Source of the DNA: Phycisphaerales bacterium
GTDB taxonomy: Bacteria; Planctomycetota; Phycisphaerae; Phycisphaerales; UBA1924
Reading direction: 5' to 3'
DNA: 64,000 bases
Assembly: GCA_023382935.1 (NCBI GenBank)
Contig: JAHDXL010000001.1
Coordinates: 20,506-84,505 of the forward strand
Shown: positions 16,224 to 24,523 of the stretch, in pieces
How the letters are laid out: every line of letters begins with the position of its first letter
Numbering within the stretch: the stretch's first letter is position 1
The notes under the pieces: generated by a model
Databases searched by the model: none
The model's input: only the letters and a program-made list of their open reading frames with translations
What the model was told of the DNA's origin: nothing
Made by a program: the position numbers and the translations under genes

Positions 16224-17996
16224 TCACCACTCCGGACCGCCGCTGTAGCGTCCGTAGATATCCGCCATCGCCTGCGTCATCTCGCCTAGCGTGCACCCCG
16301 CCAGCGCCGCGTTCACCAGCGACGGCATCACGTTGTGCGTGTCCAGCCCCAGGGACGAAGCGGACGCGGGGTAGCCCGACGCCGGCGAAGCCTCCGATCC
16401 GCCGCCCGGATCTCCGTCCCGGCATGTGGCACGGATGCGATACAGCGCCGCCGCCACCGCCTTGGCGTCGCGCGCCGCTTTGAAGCGCTGCAACCGCGCG
16501 ACCTGCTCGATTTCCACCGTGTCGGGAATGGTCAGAATTTCGATCGGGCGTTTCTCTTCGGGGTCGGCATACTCATTCACGCCCACGATGATCCGGTCGC
16601 CCGCTTCGCACTCTTCGCTGAAGCGATAACTCGCCTCGGCGATCTGCCGACGGAAGTACCCCCGGTTGATCCCAGCCACCGCCCCACCGCCCTGTTCGGC
16701 TCGCCAGTGCTTCTGACACGCTGGCCACGTGCCCCCGGCCATGTTGTCGATCTCCTCGATCAACTCCAGAGCCTCGGCCTCGACGCGATCGGTCAACGCC
16801 TCGACGAACCACGAACCGCCCAGCGGATCGGCCGTCCGCGTCACGCCCGTCTCGTGCGCCAGAATCTGCTGCGTCCGCAGCGCCACTGTCACAGCCTGCT
16901 CGGTCGGCAGGCCCAGCGTCTCGTCCATCGAGTCGGTGTGCAGACTCTGACACCCGCCCAGCACCGCCGCCATCGCCTGGTAGGCCACCCGCACGATGTT
17001 GTTCAGCGGCTGCTGCTCGGTGAGCGAGCAACCGGCCGTCTGCACGTGCGTCTTCATGTACCACGACTTGGGGCTTTTGGCGCCATACACGTCGCGCATC
17101 CGCCTCGCCCAGATCCGTCTGGCCGCACGCAACTTGGCGATCTCCTCGAAAAACTCGTTGTGCGAGTTGAAGAAGAACGACAGTCGCGGGGCAAACTCAT
17201 CGATGTCAAGCCCGCGCATCAGGCACGCCTCGACGTACTCCATCCCGTCGCGCAGCGTGAACGCCAGTTCCTGCGGCGCCGTCGAACCCGCCTCACGGAT
17301 GTGATACCCCGAGATCGACACGCTGTGCCACTTCGGCACCAGTTTGCTCTGGAACTCGATCGTGTCCACCACCAGTTTCACCGACGGCTCGGGCGGATAA
17401 ATGAACTCGTTCTGCGCGTGAAACTCCTTCAGTATGTCGTTCTGAATCGTCCCCCCCAGCGTGTCCCACGAGATCCCACGCTGCAGCGCGTGTGCCAGGT
17501 ACATCGCCCAGATCACCGCCGCCGGGCCGTTGATCGTCTGCGAAACCGTCACGCGGTCGATCGGTATGTCGGCGTACAGCCGGTGCATGTCCTCGATCGT
17601 GCAGATCGCCACCCCGCACTTGCCCACTTCCCCCACGCACAGCGCGTCGTCCGAGTCACGCCCCATCAGCGTCGGCAGGTCAAAGGCCGTCGACAGCCCC
17701 GTATTCGCCTTCGTCGATGTCGATGCCGCCTTGAGCAGGTACTTGAAACGCTTGTTCGTGTCGTCGGCCGAGCCGAAGCCCGCAAACTGCCGCATTGTCC
17801 ACAGCCGCGTCCGGTACCCATGGGGGAATAGCCCTCGCGTGTATGGAAACTCGCCCGGACCGGCGATGTCGCGCCCAAGGTGCCGCAGCGACTCGCACGG
17901 ATCGTCCGGCCCATACACCGGATCAAGCACGATTCCTGAAATCGTCACCGCGTGCGGATCAAGCCCCGGCCCCGTGATCGTGCTGCCCAGCGCCAT
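16224..17996 (-). CDS. Acyl-CoA mutase large subunit (methylmalonyl/isobutyryl-CoA mutase family)
   Basis: It catalyses B12-dependent carbon-skeleton rearrangement of an acyl-CoA. The 590-residue product has the TIM barrel (LWTMRQFAGFG, FDLPTLMGRDSDD, SGYHIREAG, QSLHTDSMDETLGLPTE) but no C-terminal B12-binding domain, so a separate small subunit is needed and is not in the window. In KEFHAQNEF the position that is Arg207 in methylmalonyl-CoA mutase is Gln, as in isobutyryl-CoA mutase, so a non-carboxylated substrate is likely. GGGAGG lies five bases before the ATG at 17996. The segment between RIRATC and NVMPSLV is an extra Gly/Ser/Pro-rich insertion of about 30 residues. Confidence 0.9.
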   Translation of the reverse strand: MALGSTITGPGLDPHAVTISGIVLDPVYGPDDPCESLRHLGRDIAGPGEFPYTRGLFPHGYRTRLWTMRQFAGFGSADDTNKRFKYLLKAASTSTKANTGLSTAFDLPTLMGRDSDDALCVGEVGKCGVAICTIEDMHRLYADIPIDRVTVSQTINGPAAVIWAMYLAHALQRGISWDTLGGTIQNDILKEFHAQNEFIYPPEPSVKLVVDTIEFQSKLVPKWHSVSISGYHIREAGSTAPQELAFTLRDGMEYVEACLMRGLDIDEFAPRLSFFFNSHNEFFEEIAKLRAARRIWARRMRDVYGAKSPKSWYMKTHVQTAGCSLTEQQPLNNIVRVAYQAMAAVLGGCQSLHTDSMDETLGLPTEQAVTVALRTQQILAHETGVTRTADPLGGSWFVEALTDRVEAEALELIEEIDNMAGGTWPACQKHWRAEQGGGAVAGINRGYFRRQIAEASYRFSEECEAGDRIIVGVNEYADPEEKRPIEILTIPDTVEIEQVARLQRFKAARDAKAVAAALYRIRATCRDGDPGGGSEASPASGYPASASSLGLDTHNVMPSLVNAALAGCTLGEMTQAMADIYGRYSGGPEW

Positions 17997-18159
17997 GCAC
18001 ACCTCCCAGATCGCTTCCCTCTGTCTTCGCCAAGTTTAGGGGTTGAGCCTGCCGCCCGCGAGCCCGAACATCGACCCGCCCAGGCCTGTCAAGCCACGCT
18101 CACCCCGCCCGCTTCTCCCTACAATGTCTCCCTGCAACTCCTAACCCGGAGGGTTCGCC

Positions 18160-19020
18160 ATGCACGAGGTCAAAAAAGTCGCGGTCATCGGCTCCGGTCA
18201 GATGGGCGGCGGCATCGCCCAGGTCAGCGCCACCGCCGGCTTTGAAACCGTCGTCTACGACATCTCCGTCGACCAACTCAAGAAGTGCCAGGATCTCCAC
18301 GGCAAACTGCTCGCCAAGGCCATCGAAAAAGGGAAAATGTCCGACGCCGACGCCCACGCAACCCGCGAACGCCTCACCTACGTCACCGACATGACCTACC
18401 TCATCGACGCCGACATCGTCATCGAGGCCGCGTCCGAAAATGTCGACCTTAAGTGCAAGATCTTTGCCGACCTCGACCAACGCTGCACCAGCGGACAGAT
18501 CCTCGCGACCAACACCAGTTCCATCTCGATCACGAAAATCGCCGGCGCCACGCGCACCCCGCAGCGCGTCATCGGCATGCACTTCTTCTACCCCGTCCCC
18601 GTGATGAAACTGGTCGAGGTTATCAACGGGCTGGCCACCGACCCCGTCGTCACACGCCGCGTCATCGCACTGGCCGAGGCGATGGGCAAGACCGCCCTTC
18701 CCGCCAACGACCGCGCCGGCTTCGTCTCCAATCGTGTTCTCATGCCCATGATCAACGAGGCCTTCTACGCCTGGATGGAGGGAGTCGCCAGGCCCGAGGA
18801 CATCGACGGCATCATGAAACTCGGCTGCAACTTCCCCATGGGCCCGCTCCGCCTGGCCGACTTCATCGGCCTCGACACCTGCGCCCACATCATGGACGTA
18901 CTGGCCGAAGGACTGAACAGCGAGCGCTACCGCCCCTGCCCGCTGCTGCGTCAACTCGTCACCGCCGGGCGCCTCGGCGACAAGACCGGCCGCGGCGTGT
19001 TCGAATACCCGACGAAGTAA
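18160..19020 (+). CDS. 3-hydroxyacyl-CoA (3-hydroxybutyryl-CoA) dehydrogenase
   Basis: NAD-dependent oxidation of (S)-3-hydroxyacyl-CoA, or the reverse. The 286-residue protein has the Rossmann GSGQMGGGIAQ at 11-21, EAASENVDLK, the catalytic ATNTSSISITKIA (Ser/Asn), HFFYPVPVMKLVE (catalytic His) and a C-terminal domain ending GDKTGRGVFEYP. Length is that of single-domain HBD enzymes. A strong site, CGGAGGG, precedes the ATG; TACAAT at 18120-18125 could be a -10 element. Divergent from the acyl-CoA mutase, fitting a shared role in short or branched acyl-CoA metabolism. Cytosolic. Confidence 0.93.
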   Translation: MHEVKKVAVIGSGQMGGGIAQVSATAGFETVVYDISVDQLKKCQDLHGKLLAKAIEKGKMSDADAHATRERLTYVTDMTYLIDADIVIEAASENVDLKCKIFADLDQRCTSGQILATNTSSISITKIAGATRTPQRVIGMHFFYPVPVMKLVEVINGLATDPVVTRRVIALAEAMGKTALPANDRAGFVSNRVLMPMINEAFYAWMEGVARPEDIDGIMKLGCNFPMGPLRLADFIGLDTCAHIMDVLAEGLNSERYRPCPLLRQLVTAGRLGDKTGRGVFEYPTK

Positions 19021-19030
19021 CGACCTGATA

Positions 19031-19047
19031 CTCCCCCGCCGGGGGAG
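19031..19047 (+). terminator. Short GC hairpin after the dehydrogenase gene
   Basis: CTCCCCC-GCC-GGGGGAG, eleven bases after the stop codon at 19020, without a T-run. A weak terminator or an mRNA 3' end-protecting hairpin. The rest of the gap to 19263 contains no gene I can support. Confidence 0.3.
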
Positions 19048-19263
19048 GTGGCTGGAGCAGCCAAGCGGAGGTGGCCTACGGGTCCGGCCCGGTTTCCAAC
19101 CGGCCTGAAGGTGCCGCCGATTCCTGGTTCGGCACGCACTCGACCACTCGTTCCCGGCCCTCGTTCCCACACGGGCCCTTTGCGCCGCCGATGCCGACGG
19201 TCCAGACATGCTGGTTCCCGACCCACCCCGCCGGCCTCTACCATCCTCCCCAAGGAGCCCCGC

Positions 19264-20412
19264 ATGCCCAACGCCATCGTTCTCGGAGCCGGCATGGTCG
19301 GCTCGGTCATGTGCGCCGACCTCTCGTCCGACCCTTCATTCCGAGTCACCGTCGCCGACGCCCGCCCGCAGGCCCTCGAACTGGCTCATCAACGCTCCGG
19401 AGGGCGCGTCAGGACATTGCACCTCGACCTCTCCGACACCCGCGCCCTGGCCAGGGCCCTCGAGCCCTTCGACATCGTCCTCGGCGCCCTGGCCAGTCAT
19501 CTGGGCTTCCAGACCCTCCGCACCGTCATCGATGCACGAAAGAACTACGCCGACATCTCCTTCATGCCCGAGAGCGCCCTCGAACTCGACGAATTGGCCA
19601 GAAAAAGCGGCGTCACCGCGGTCGTTGACTGCGGCGTCGCCCCGGGCATGTCCAACCTCCTCACCGGGTACGCCGTCTCTCTCCTCGACTCGTGCGACAA
19701 CATAGAAATCTACGTCGGCGGACTCCCTCGCGAGCGCCGCTGGCCGTTCCAATACAAGGCCGGCTTTGCCCCATCCGACGTCATCGAGGAGTACACGCGC
19801 CCCGTCCGCATCGTCGAAAACGGCCGCACCGTCATCCGCGAGGCACTCACCGAGCCGGAACTGCTTGACTTCCCCGGCATTGGCTCCCTCGAAGCCGTCA
19901 ACACCGATGGTCTGCGCTCGCTGACCGAAACGCTCTCCGTCCCGAACATGAAGGAAAAGACGCTCCGCTATCCCGGGCACTACGAACTCATGCGCGTCCT
20001 TCGTGCCATCGGCCTGTTCTCAAGAGAACCGGTCCAGGTCAACGGCCTCTCCGTCCGCCCCCTCGACCTGCTCAGCACTCTCATGTTCCCCATGTGGACC
20101 TACCAGCCGGGCGAGCCCGACCTGACCATCATGCGCGTCCTCGCCGACGGCACGAAGCACGGTCGCCGCGTCCGCCTCACCTGGGATCTGCTCGACCAAC
20201 TCGATCCGGCCACCGGATTCACGAGCATGTCACGCACGACTGCTTTCCCCTGCGCCATCGTGGCCCGTCGCATCGCCTCCGGCCGCCTCAACACACCCGG
20301 CGTCCTTCCCCCCGAGCGCTTCGCTTCCGATCACGCTCTCGTCGCAGACCTGCTCCAACAACTCGCCCAACGCGGCATCCACTTCCAGCCCTCGCACTCC
20401 GAGCGGCCGTGA
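19264..20412 (+). CDS. Saccharopine dehydrogenase-like oxidoreductase
   Basis: The 382-residue protein has an N-terminal Rossmann fold (IVLGAGMVGSVMCADL), a conserved VVDCGVAPGMSNLL and LRYPGHYELMRVL, which are typical of the saccharopine dehydrogenase/lysine 6-dehydrogenase/carboxynorspermidine synthase group. The exact substrate cannot be deduced. AAGGAG lies eight bases before the ATG at 19264. A second, more distant member of the same family is encoded at 34508-35719. It follows the hydroxyacyl-CoA dehydrogenase on the same strand after a 243-base gap. Confidence 0.85.
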   Translation: MPNAIVLGAGMVGSVMCADLSSDPSFRVTVADARPQALELAHQRSGGRVRTLHLDLSDTRALARALEPFDIVLGALASHLGFQTLRTVIDARKNYADISFMPESALELDELARKSGVTAVVDCGVAPGMSNLLTGYAVSLLDSCDNIEIYVGGLPRERRWPFQYKAGFAPSDVIEEYTRPVRIVENGRTVIREALTEPELLDFPGIGSLEAVNTDGLRSLTETLSVPNMKEKTLRYPGHYELMRVLRAIGLFSREPVQVNGLSVRPLDLLSTLMFPMWTYQPGEPDLTIMRVLADGTKHGRRVRLTWDLLDQLDPATGFTSMSRTTAFPCAIVARRIASGRLNTPGVLPPERFASDHALVADLLQQLAQRGIHFQPSHSERP

Positions 20413-20843
20413 CTTCCCTTCATCCCGGGAGCAACCCGCTTTCCGATCGACCTCGAGTTGCAAAGACCACGTCACGATCCGCTTTCCCCGTCAGGCACTC
20501 CACGCCAGACCGCCCTGGCAACCGACCTCTTGGCGGATCGAGGGTAACGCCCGTCTTCCCATCTGGCCGCCGTCTGCTCAAGAGCGATCCCAATGGGTTC
20601 GATGCCCTATGCCGGAGGTCGATCCAAGTGCAGGTGGGGGATCAACCGCTTCCCTCCAACTCCCGGCCGAACTGGAACTCCCAAACGTCCTCCCTTCATG
20701 CGCATGTCATCGTCGCCATACTCGCCACGCGATCGCGGCCTGACCCCGACAAGTGGCGCTGGCACGCCCGATATGCACGTCGTTGAGCGACTCTGCTTCG
20801 CAAAAACCGCTTCTCGCCTTGGAGGCCGCCGCTTTAGGGGGTA
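20413..20843. other. Intergenic region, no gene seen
   Basis: First part of an 804-base gap. Several short open frames cross it, but none has a ribosome binding site or a recognisable product. The structured part begins at about 20844. Confidence 0.55.
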
Positions 20844-20945
20844 TCATTGTCGTCGAGCAAATGACGAGTCAAACGGCAACGCGAGGCCGGGTGGGTTGGT
20901 CTCGCGTTGCTCGTTTCAGCCTGAGACCTGCAAACCCACCCTCCG
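20844..20945 (+). other. Candidate structured RNA: hairpin with possible pseudoknot
   Basis: 20876-20885 pairs perfectly with 20901-20910 (10 pairs, extended by 5 more across one bulge, 20871-20875 with 20912-20916). Its 15-base loop contains GGGTGGGTT (20889-20897), which is the exact reverse complement of AACCCACCC at 20933-20941. This could make an H-type pseudoknot. Alternatively, 20889-20903 could pair with 20923-20941 as a competing hairpin (nine plus six pairs with a four-base bulge). A smaller hairpin (20850-20854 with 20863-20867) precedes it. Strand and function are unknown; a leader, attenuator or small RNA are all possible. Confidence 0.4.
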
Positions 20946-21080
20946 ACCCGGTCCGGCCCGGTCAAGTCGAGCGTGAGTCTTGGAGAAATCAGACGCTTCA
21001 CATCCGGCCAGGCCTGCGTGACTGGCCGAGGTCAGTCGCAGAGTCCTTGGGAGCCAGGCCTCCGCGCAGTGGTCAGTTCC

Positions 21081-21122
21081 GTGCGGTCGGATGAAACGGG
21101 GGGTGCATCCGAGCCACCGCAC
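21081..21122 (+). other. Long hairpin upstream of the PEP-CTERM gene
   Basis: GTGCGGTCGGATG (21081-21093) pairs with CATCCG (21106-21111) and ACCGCAC (21116-21122), giving 13 pairs with one four-base bulge and a 12-base loop. A smaller hairpin lies at 21005-21028. It ends 94 bases before the PEP-CTERM start codon, so it could be part of its 5' leader. Confidence 0.45.
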
Positions 21123-21216
21123 TCTTCCATACCGAGGGAACGCGGGAGATTCCAAGCCTGTTCAACCGTCGCCCGCGCCCATCACCCTCCCCTAAACACC
21201 TTGAGAGGATGTTGAG

Positions 21217-21789
21217 ATGAAGAACTGGATTGTCACTGGTCTTGTTGCCGCGCTGGCGGGGGCCGCTTCGGCCGCACCCATCGAGTTCACCCACGAGGGC
21301 ACTGGCGGCGGCTTCCTGGACGGCGAAAACTTCGGGCTCACCGCCCCCGTCCACTTCGTCATCACGGCCGTCGGCAACACCGCCGACCGCGTGAACATGG
21401 GCTTTGGCTACTACATCGACCACACTTCCGCCTCCATCTGGATCGAGGGCGTGGGAACCTACGACTTCCTCACCCCCACCCGCACCTTCGTCAACAACGA
21501 CGGGCAACTCGTCGGCTTCTCCCGCGCCGGACTGGACGGCGCCGACCTGTTCAACGGCCCGGTCAGCGGCGTCTTCGCGGCATGGGATATGACCACCTCC
21601 ATCGGACCCATCTCCGGCGACGGCAGTGTGCTCCAGTGGACCTTCGGTGACATCCTCGTGGGCAATGGCCTCGTCCTCAACATGATCAGTGGTGACACCC
21701 CGGTCACCTTCACCGCCAAGGTCGTGCCCGCGCCGGCCTCGCTGGCTCTCCTCGGGCTGGGCGTTGTGGCCGCCCGTCGTCGCCGCTGA
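21217..21789 (+). CDS. PEP-CTERM sorted exported protein
   Basis: The 190-residue product has a signal peptide (about 1-20), a beta-rich domain and a C-terminal sorting signal: PAPASLALLGLGVVAA followed by RRRR. Such tails are recognised by exosortase, which is not encoded in the window. The SD GAGAGGA precedes the ATG. A strong terminator follows. The function of the mature domain is unknown; surface or extracellular matrix roles are usual for the class. Confidence 0.85.
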   Translation: MKNWIVTGLVAALAGAASAAPIEFTHEGTGGGFLDGENFGLTAPVHFVITAVGNTADRVNMGFGYYIDHTSASIWIEGVGTYDFLTPTRTFVNNDGQLVGFSRAGLDGADLFNGPVSGVFAAWDMTTSIGPISGDGSVLQWTFGDILVGNGLVLNMISGDTPVTFTAKVVPAPASLALLGLGVVAARRRR

Positions 21790-21828
21790 TCCTGAATCAG
21801 CGTTGAGCGAGCAATACCAAGACACCAC

Positions 21829-21864
21829 GCGGACGGGATGCACCATCCCGTCCGCTTTCGTTTT
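21829..21864 (+). terminator. Intrinsic terminator
   Basis: A perfect 12-pair stem (21829-21840 with 21844-21855) with a three-base loop is followed by TTTCGTTTT. It ends the PEP-CTERM gene. Confidence 0.85.
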
Positions 21865-21882
21865 CTTGCGCCAAAGACTGTC

Positions 21883-22743
21883 TCACCCCGGAAGGATCGT
21901 CAGGAACACCACGTCGCGCTGCGACACCACCGAGCCTCCCGGCGGCTCCACCGTCACCGCGAAAATCACCGCCTTGCCCACCGGCAACTTCGCGTGAATC
22001 GGGATCACCACCTCCCCACTCGTGGCGACATCGAACACCCCGCCGTCCACCGGCCTCTGCGTGAGCAACTCCGGCAGCCCCTCCACCCGGAACTGCGGAA
22101 GATCGCCCACCGGGCGCGCGGCGTCGAATATCCACAACTGGTACTCGTACTGCGTCGGGTCATTGGGCGCCAGACCCGAGATCCGCATGTATCCCTCGTC
22201 GCGCGCGTCGCTCCACACCACATCGCCCGAGATGCCGCGGTCATACTTGTGAGCCGCCGGCGCCGCCAGCGGGCTGTCGGGCAGCGACACCCAGCCCGCC
22301 TGGCGCACGTCAGCCACGCTCAACAGCGCGGCACGACGTTCCTCGGGCGTCGCCGGTCGCGTCGGAAGGTTGGCCAGCACCGCGAACGCGATCGCAGCCG
22401 CGGCCGCAAGCCAGCCCAGCCAGCCCCCCACGCCCATCGACACCGTCGCCTGCTTTTGTGAGAACTTCAGAGGCCCCCGATCCTGCACCCGCTGCTGCTC
22501 GCTGATCCAAGCGATGCCCGCGGATTGCACCTTGCTCTGCAAGCCGGGCGGCATCGCCTCTTCGGCACCGAACAATGCCACGTCGAGAGCCGCGCTCGCC
22601 TCATCGAGCATGTCAATCTCGGAGACGCCCGCCCGCGAGAGTTCGGCTTCCAGATCGCGCTGGGCCTGGTCCGACAGCCCTTCCGTCGCCCGGGCGGCGA
22701 GCAGGTCGAACAACCTGTCATGGTCGGCACGCTGCAAACTCAT
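21883..22743 (-). CDS. Anti-sigma factor, RskA/anti-sigma-K type
   Basis: It restrains the neighbouring sigma factor and responds to the envelope. The 286-residue product has a cytosolic N-terminal region (1-105: helical, DRLFDLLAARATEGLSDQAQ), one membrane segment (about 108-127: WLGWLAAAAAIAFAVLANL) and a periplasmic RskA C-terminal domain with YEYQLWIFDA, VPVGKAVIFAVTVEPPGGS. The start overlaps the sigma factor stop by four bases (ATGA), so the two are translationally coupled. Third gene of the fasciclin-sigma-anti-sigma group. Confidence 0.88.
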   Translation of the reverse strand: MSLQRADHDRLFDLLAARATEGLSDQAQRDLEAELSRAGVSEIDMLDEASAALDVALFGAEEAMPPGLQSKVQSAGIAWISEQQRVQDRGPLKFSQKQATVSMGVGGWLGWLAAAAAIAFAVLANLPTRPATPEERRAALLSVADVRQAGWVSLPDSPLAAPAAHKYDRGISGDVVWSDARDEGYMRISGLAPNDPTQYEYQLWIFDAARPVGDLPQFRVEGLPELLTQRPVDGGVFDVATSGEVVIPIHAKLPVGKAVIFAVTVEPPGGSVVSQRDVVFLTILPG

Positions 22744-23303
22744 GACGCACGCTCCACCACGCGCTCCGTCGTCCGCGCGCGACGTTCTTCCAGCACTTCC
22801 CGCACCCTGATCAGCCCGCGACGGATATGCGTCTTCACCGTCCCCAGAGGCATCCCCGTCGACTCGGCGATCCGCTCATGCGACAACCCGTGGTGAATCG
22901 CCATCCGCAGCACACGCTGCTGATCGTCGCCCAGTTCAGAGAATGCCTCCAGCGCCCATCGCGCCTCGTCATGCATCTCCATCTTTTCGGATCGGCCCAT
23001 CGGGACTTCGGTCGTCTCCATCGCCGTCTCCGGGTGTCGTGTCCGCTTGCGCAGCCGATCGATCAGTCGGCGACGCGCGACCATTGCAACGAACGTCGCT
23101 TCCGACGCCACCTTCGGATCAAACCGGTGCGCCGTCTTCCACAGCGACAGGAAGACCTCCTGCACAGCGTCCTCGGCTTCGGCGGTGTCCCGGAAAAACC
23201 GCCGCGCGAGCGACCAGACCAGCCCGCCATAGGCGTCGATGCACTCCTGCACCGCCCGCTGGTCTCCCGCCGCCACTCGTTCGAGCACGCTTTCCGACAA
23301 CAC
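22740..23303 (-). CDS. ECF RNA polymerase sigma factor (SigK-like)
   Basis: The 187-residue protein has region 2 (YGGLVWSLARRFF, AEDAVQEVFLSLWKT) and region 4 (LGDDQQRVLRMAIHHG, SHERIAESTGMPLGTVKTH). I start it at the GTG at 23303, giving MLSESVLERVAAGD, because AAAGGA lies nine bases upstream; the frame also contains ATGs at 23357 and 23354 and another start at 23390 without ribosome binding sites. It is coupled to the RskA-type anti-sigma gene downstream. The combination with a fasciclin gene mirrors SigK/RskA/MPT70-MPT83 of mycobacteria. Confidence 0.9.
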   Translation of the reverse strand: MLSESVLERVAAGDQRAVQECIDAYGGLVWSLARRFFRDTAEAEDAVQEVFLSLWKTAHRFDPKVASEATFVAMVARRRLIDRLRKRTRHPETAMETTEVPMGRSEKMEMHDEARWALEAFSELGDDQQRVLRMAIHHGLSHERIAESTGMPLGTVKTHIRRGLIRVREVLEERRARTTERVVERAS

Positions 23304-23386
23304 GTCGCAGAGTCCTTTCGAACGCTGCGACGATCTTAGCACATCTCGTACCATCATGCCGCGTTGACAGCAGATCGCAGTCACGC

Positions 23387-24340
23387 TCACTCCGGCAGCA
23401 GCACGGTATCGATCACATGGATCACGCCGTTTGATGCATCGACATCCGTCCCGATCACTTCGACACCATTGACCACGAGGCGCCCGTCGCGAATGCCGAA
23501 CACCACCTCGCCGCCCTGGGCGGTCGTCGCGGCGCCGGCGCTCACGGCCGTCCCCGCGTCCACACGCCCCGGGATGACGTGGTACTTCAGCACCGTAGCC
23601 AGTTTGTCCTTGTTCTCAACCTTGAGCAGGTCCGCGATGGTGCTCTTCCCCAACTTCTCGAACGCTGCATCCGTCGGCGCCAGCACCGTGAACGGGCCGG
23701 CGCTGCCCAGCAACTCGGCCAGCCCCGCTGCCTTGGCCGCAGCCAGCAGCGTCGAGAACGAACCCACCGCCGCCGCCGTTTCCACGATGTTCTTGTCCGC
23801 CGGCAGGATCACCCGGTCGATGATGTGGATCACGCCGTTTGAGGCCAGCACGTCTGCCTTCACCACGTTGGCCCCGTCCACAGTCACACGCCCGTTGCCG
23901 GCGTTGATCTCCACCCGCTGCCCGCCCAGCGTCATCGCACCAGTCAGTTTCACGGCCCTGGACGCCCTCACCTCGCCGGAGACCACGTGATGAAGCAGGA
24001 TCGCCTGCAACTTGGCCTTGTTCTCCGGCTTGAGCAGCGTCTCCACCGTCCCAGCGGGCAACTTGGCGAACGCCTCGTCCGTCGGTGCAAACACCGTGAA
24101 CGGGCCGGCGCCCTTGAGGGCCGAAACCAGATCGGCCGCCTTCAACGCCGCGGCCAGAGTGTTGAAACTCCCCGCGCTCACCGCCGTGTCGACGATGTCC
24201 TTCTCGGCAAACGCCACCTCCTGCACCTTGTCCTGCTCGGTCATCTTGCTGCAGCCCGTCGCACTGCACGCCTGCCCCGAGGCCGACCCGCACACCGCCA
24301 TCAACAAAGCCACCGCGCCGACACGAAAGGACGTGTTCAT
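23387..24340 (-). CDS. Secreted protein with two fasciclin (FAS1) domains
   Basis: A 317-residue secreted or surface adhesion-type protein. Signal peptide at about 1-22, then a short linker and two FAS1 domains (about 45-180 and 185-317), each with the conserved H1 [14 protein letters not shown] and H2 motifs: [17 protein letters not shown], then [30 protein letters not shown] and [19 protein letters not shown] lies seven bases before the ATG. It lies 83 bases upstream of the sigma factor, so it could be its target or part of the same transcript. Cys-rich N-terminus (ACSATGCSK) could anchor it, but this is not a clear lipobox. Confidence 0.92.
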   Translation of the reverse strand: MNTSFRVGAVALLMAVCGSASGQACSATGCSKMTEQDKVQEVAFAEKDIVDTAVSAGSFNTLAAALKAADLVSALKGAGPFTVFAPTDEAFAKLPAGTVETLLKPENKAKLQAILLHHVVSGEVRASRAVKLTGAMTLGGQRVEINAGNGRVTVDGANVVKADVLASNGVIHIIDRVILPADKNIVETAAAVGSFSTLLAAAKAAGLAELLGSAGPFTVLAPTDAAFEKLGKSTIADLLKVENKDKLATVLKYHVIPGRVDAGTAVSAGAATTAQGGEVVFGIRDGRLVVNGVEVIGTDVDASNGVIHVIDTVLLPE

Positions 24341-24523
24341 CCATAATCTCCTGTTTGCATCTACTCTGGCCGCCGAACCCCACGACGGGGACGACGTCTA
24401 CCACTTCGCCGCCCCCTCCAAACCGGATTCACGCGATGCATCAAAGCGCCAGTGGCACGAAAGCACACAACGGCACCACCAGTCTGGGGGTGCCTGGAGC
24501 GCGCTGAGGCCCTGCTCGTCCAG

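Noticed and set aside
20840..21216. tmRNA, RNase P RNA, SRP RNA or 6S RNA in the large gap.
   Set aside because: The GGGGG start resembles a tmRNA end, but there is no alanine-type tRNA 3' half, and I do not see the conserved cores of RNase P or SRP RNA.
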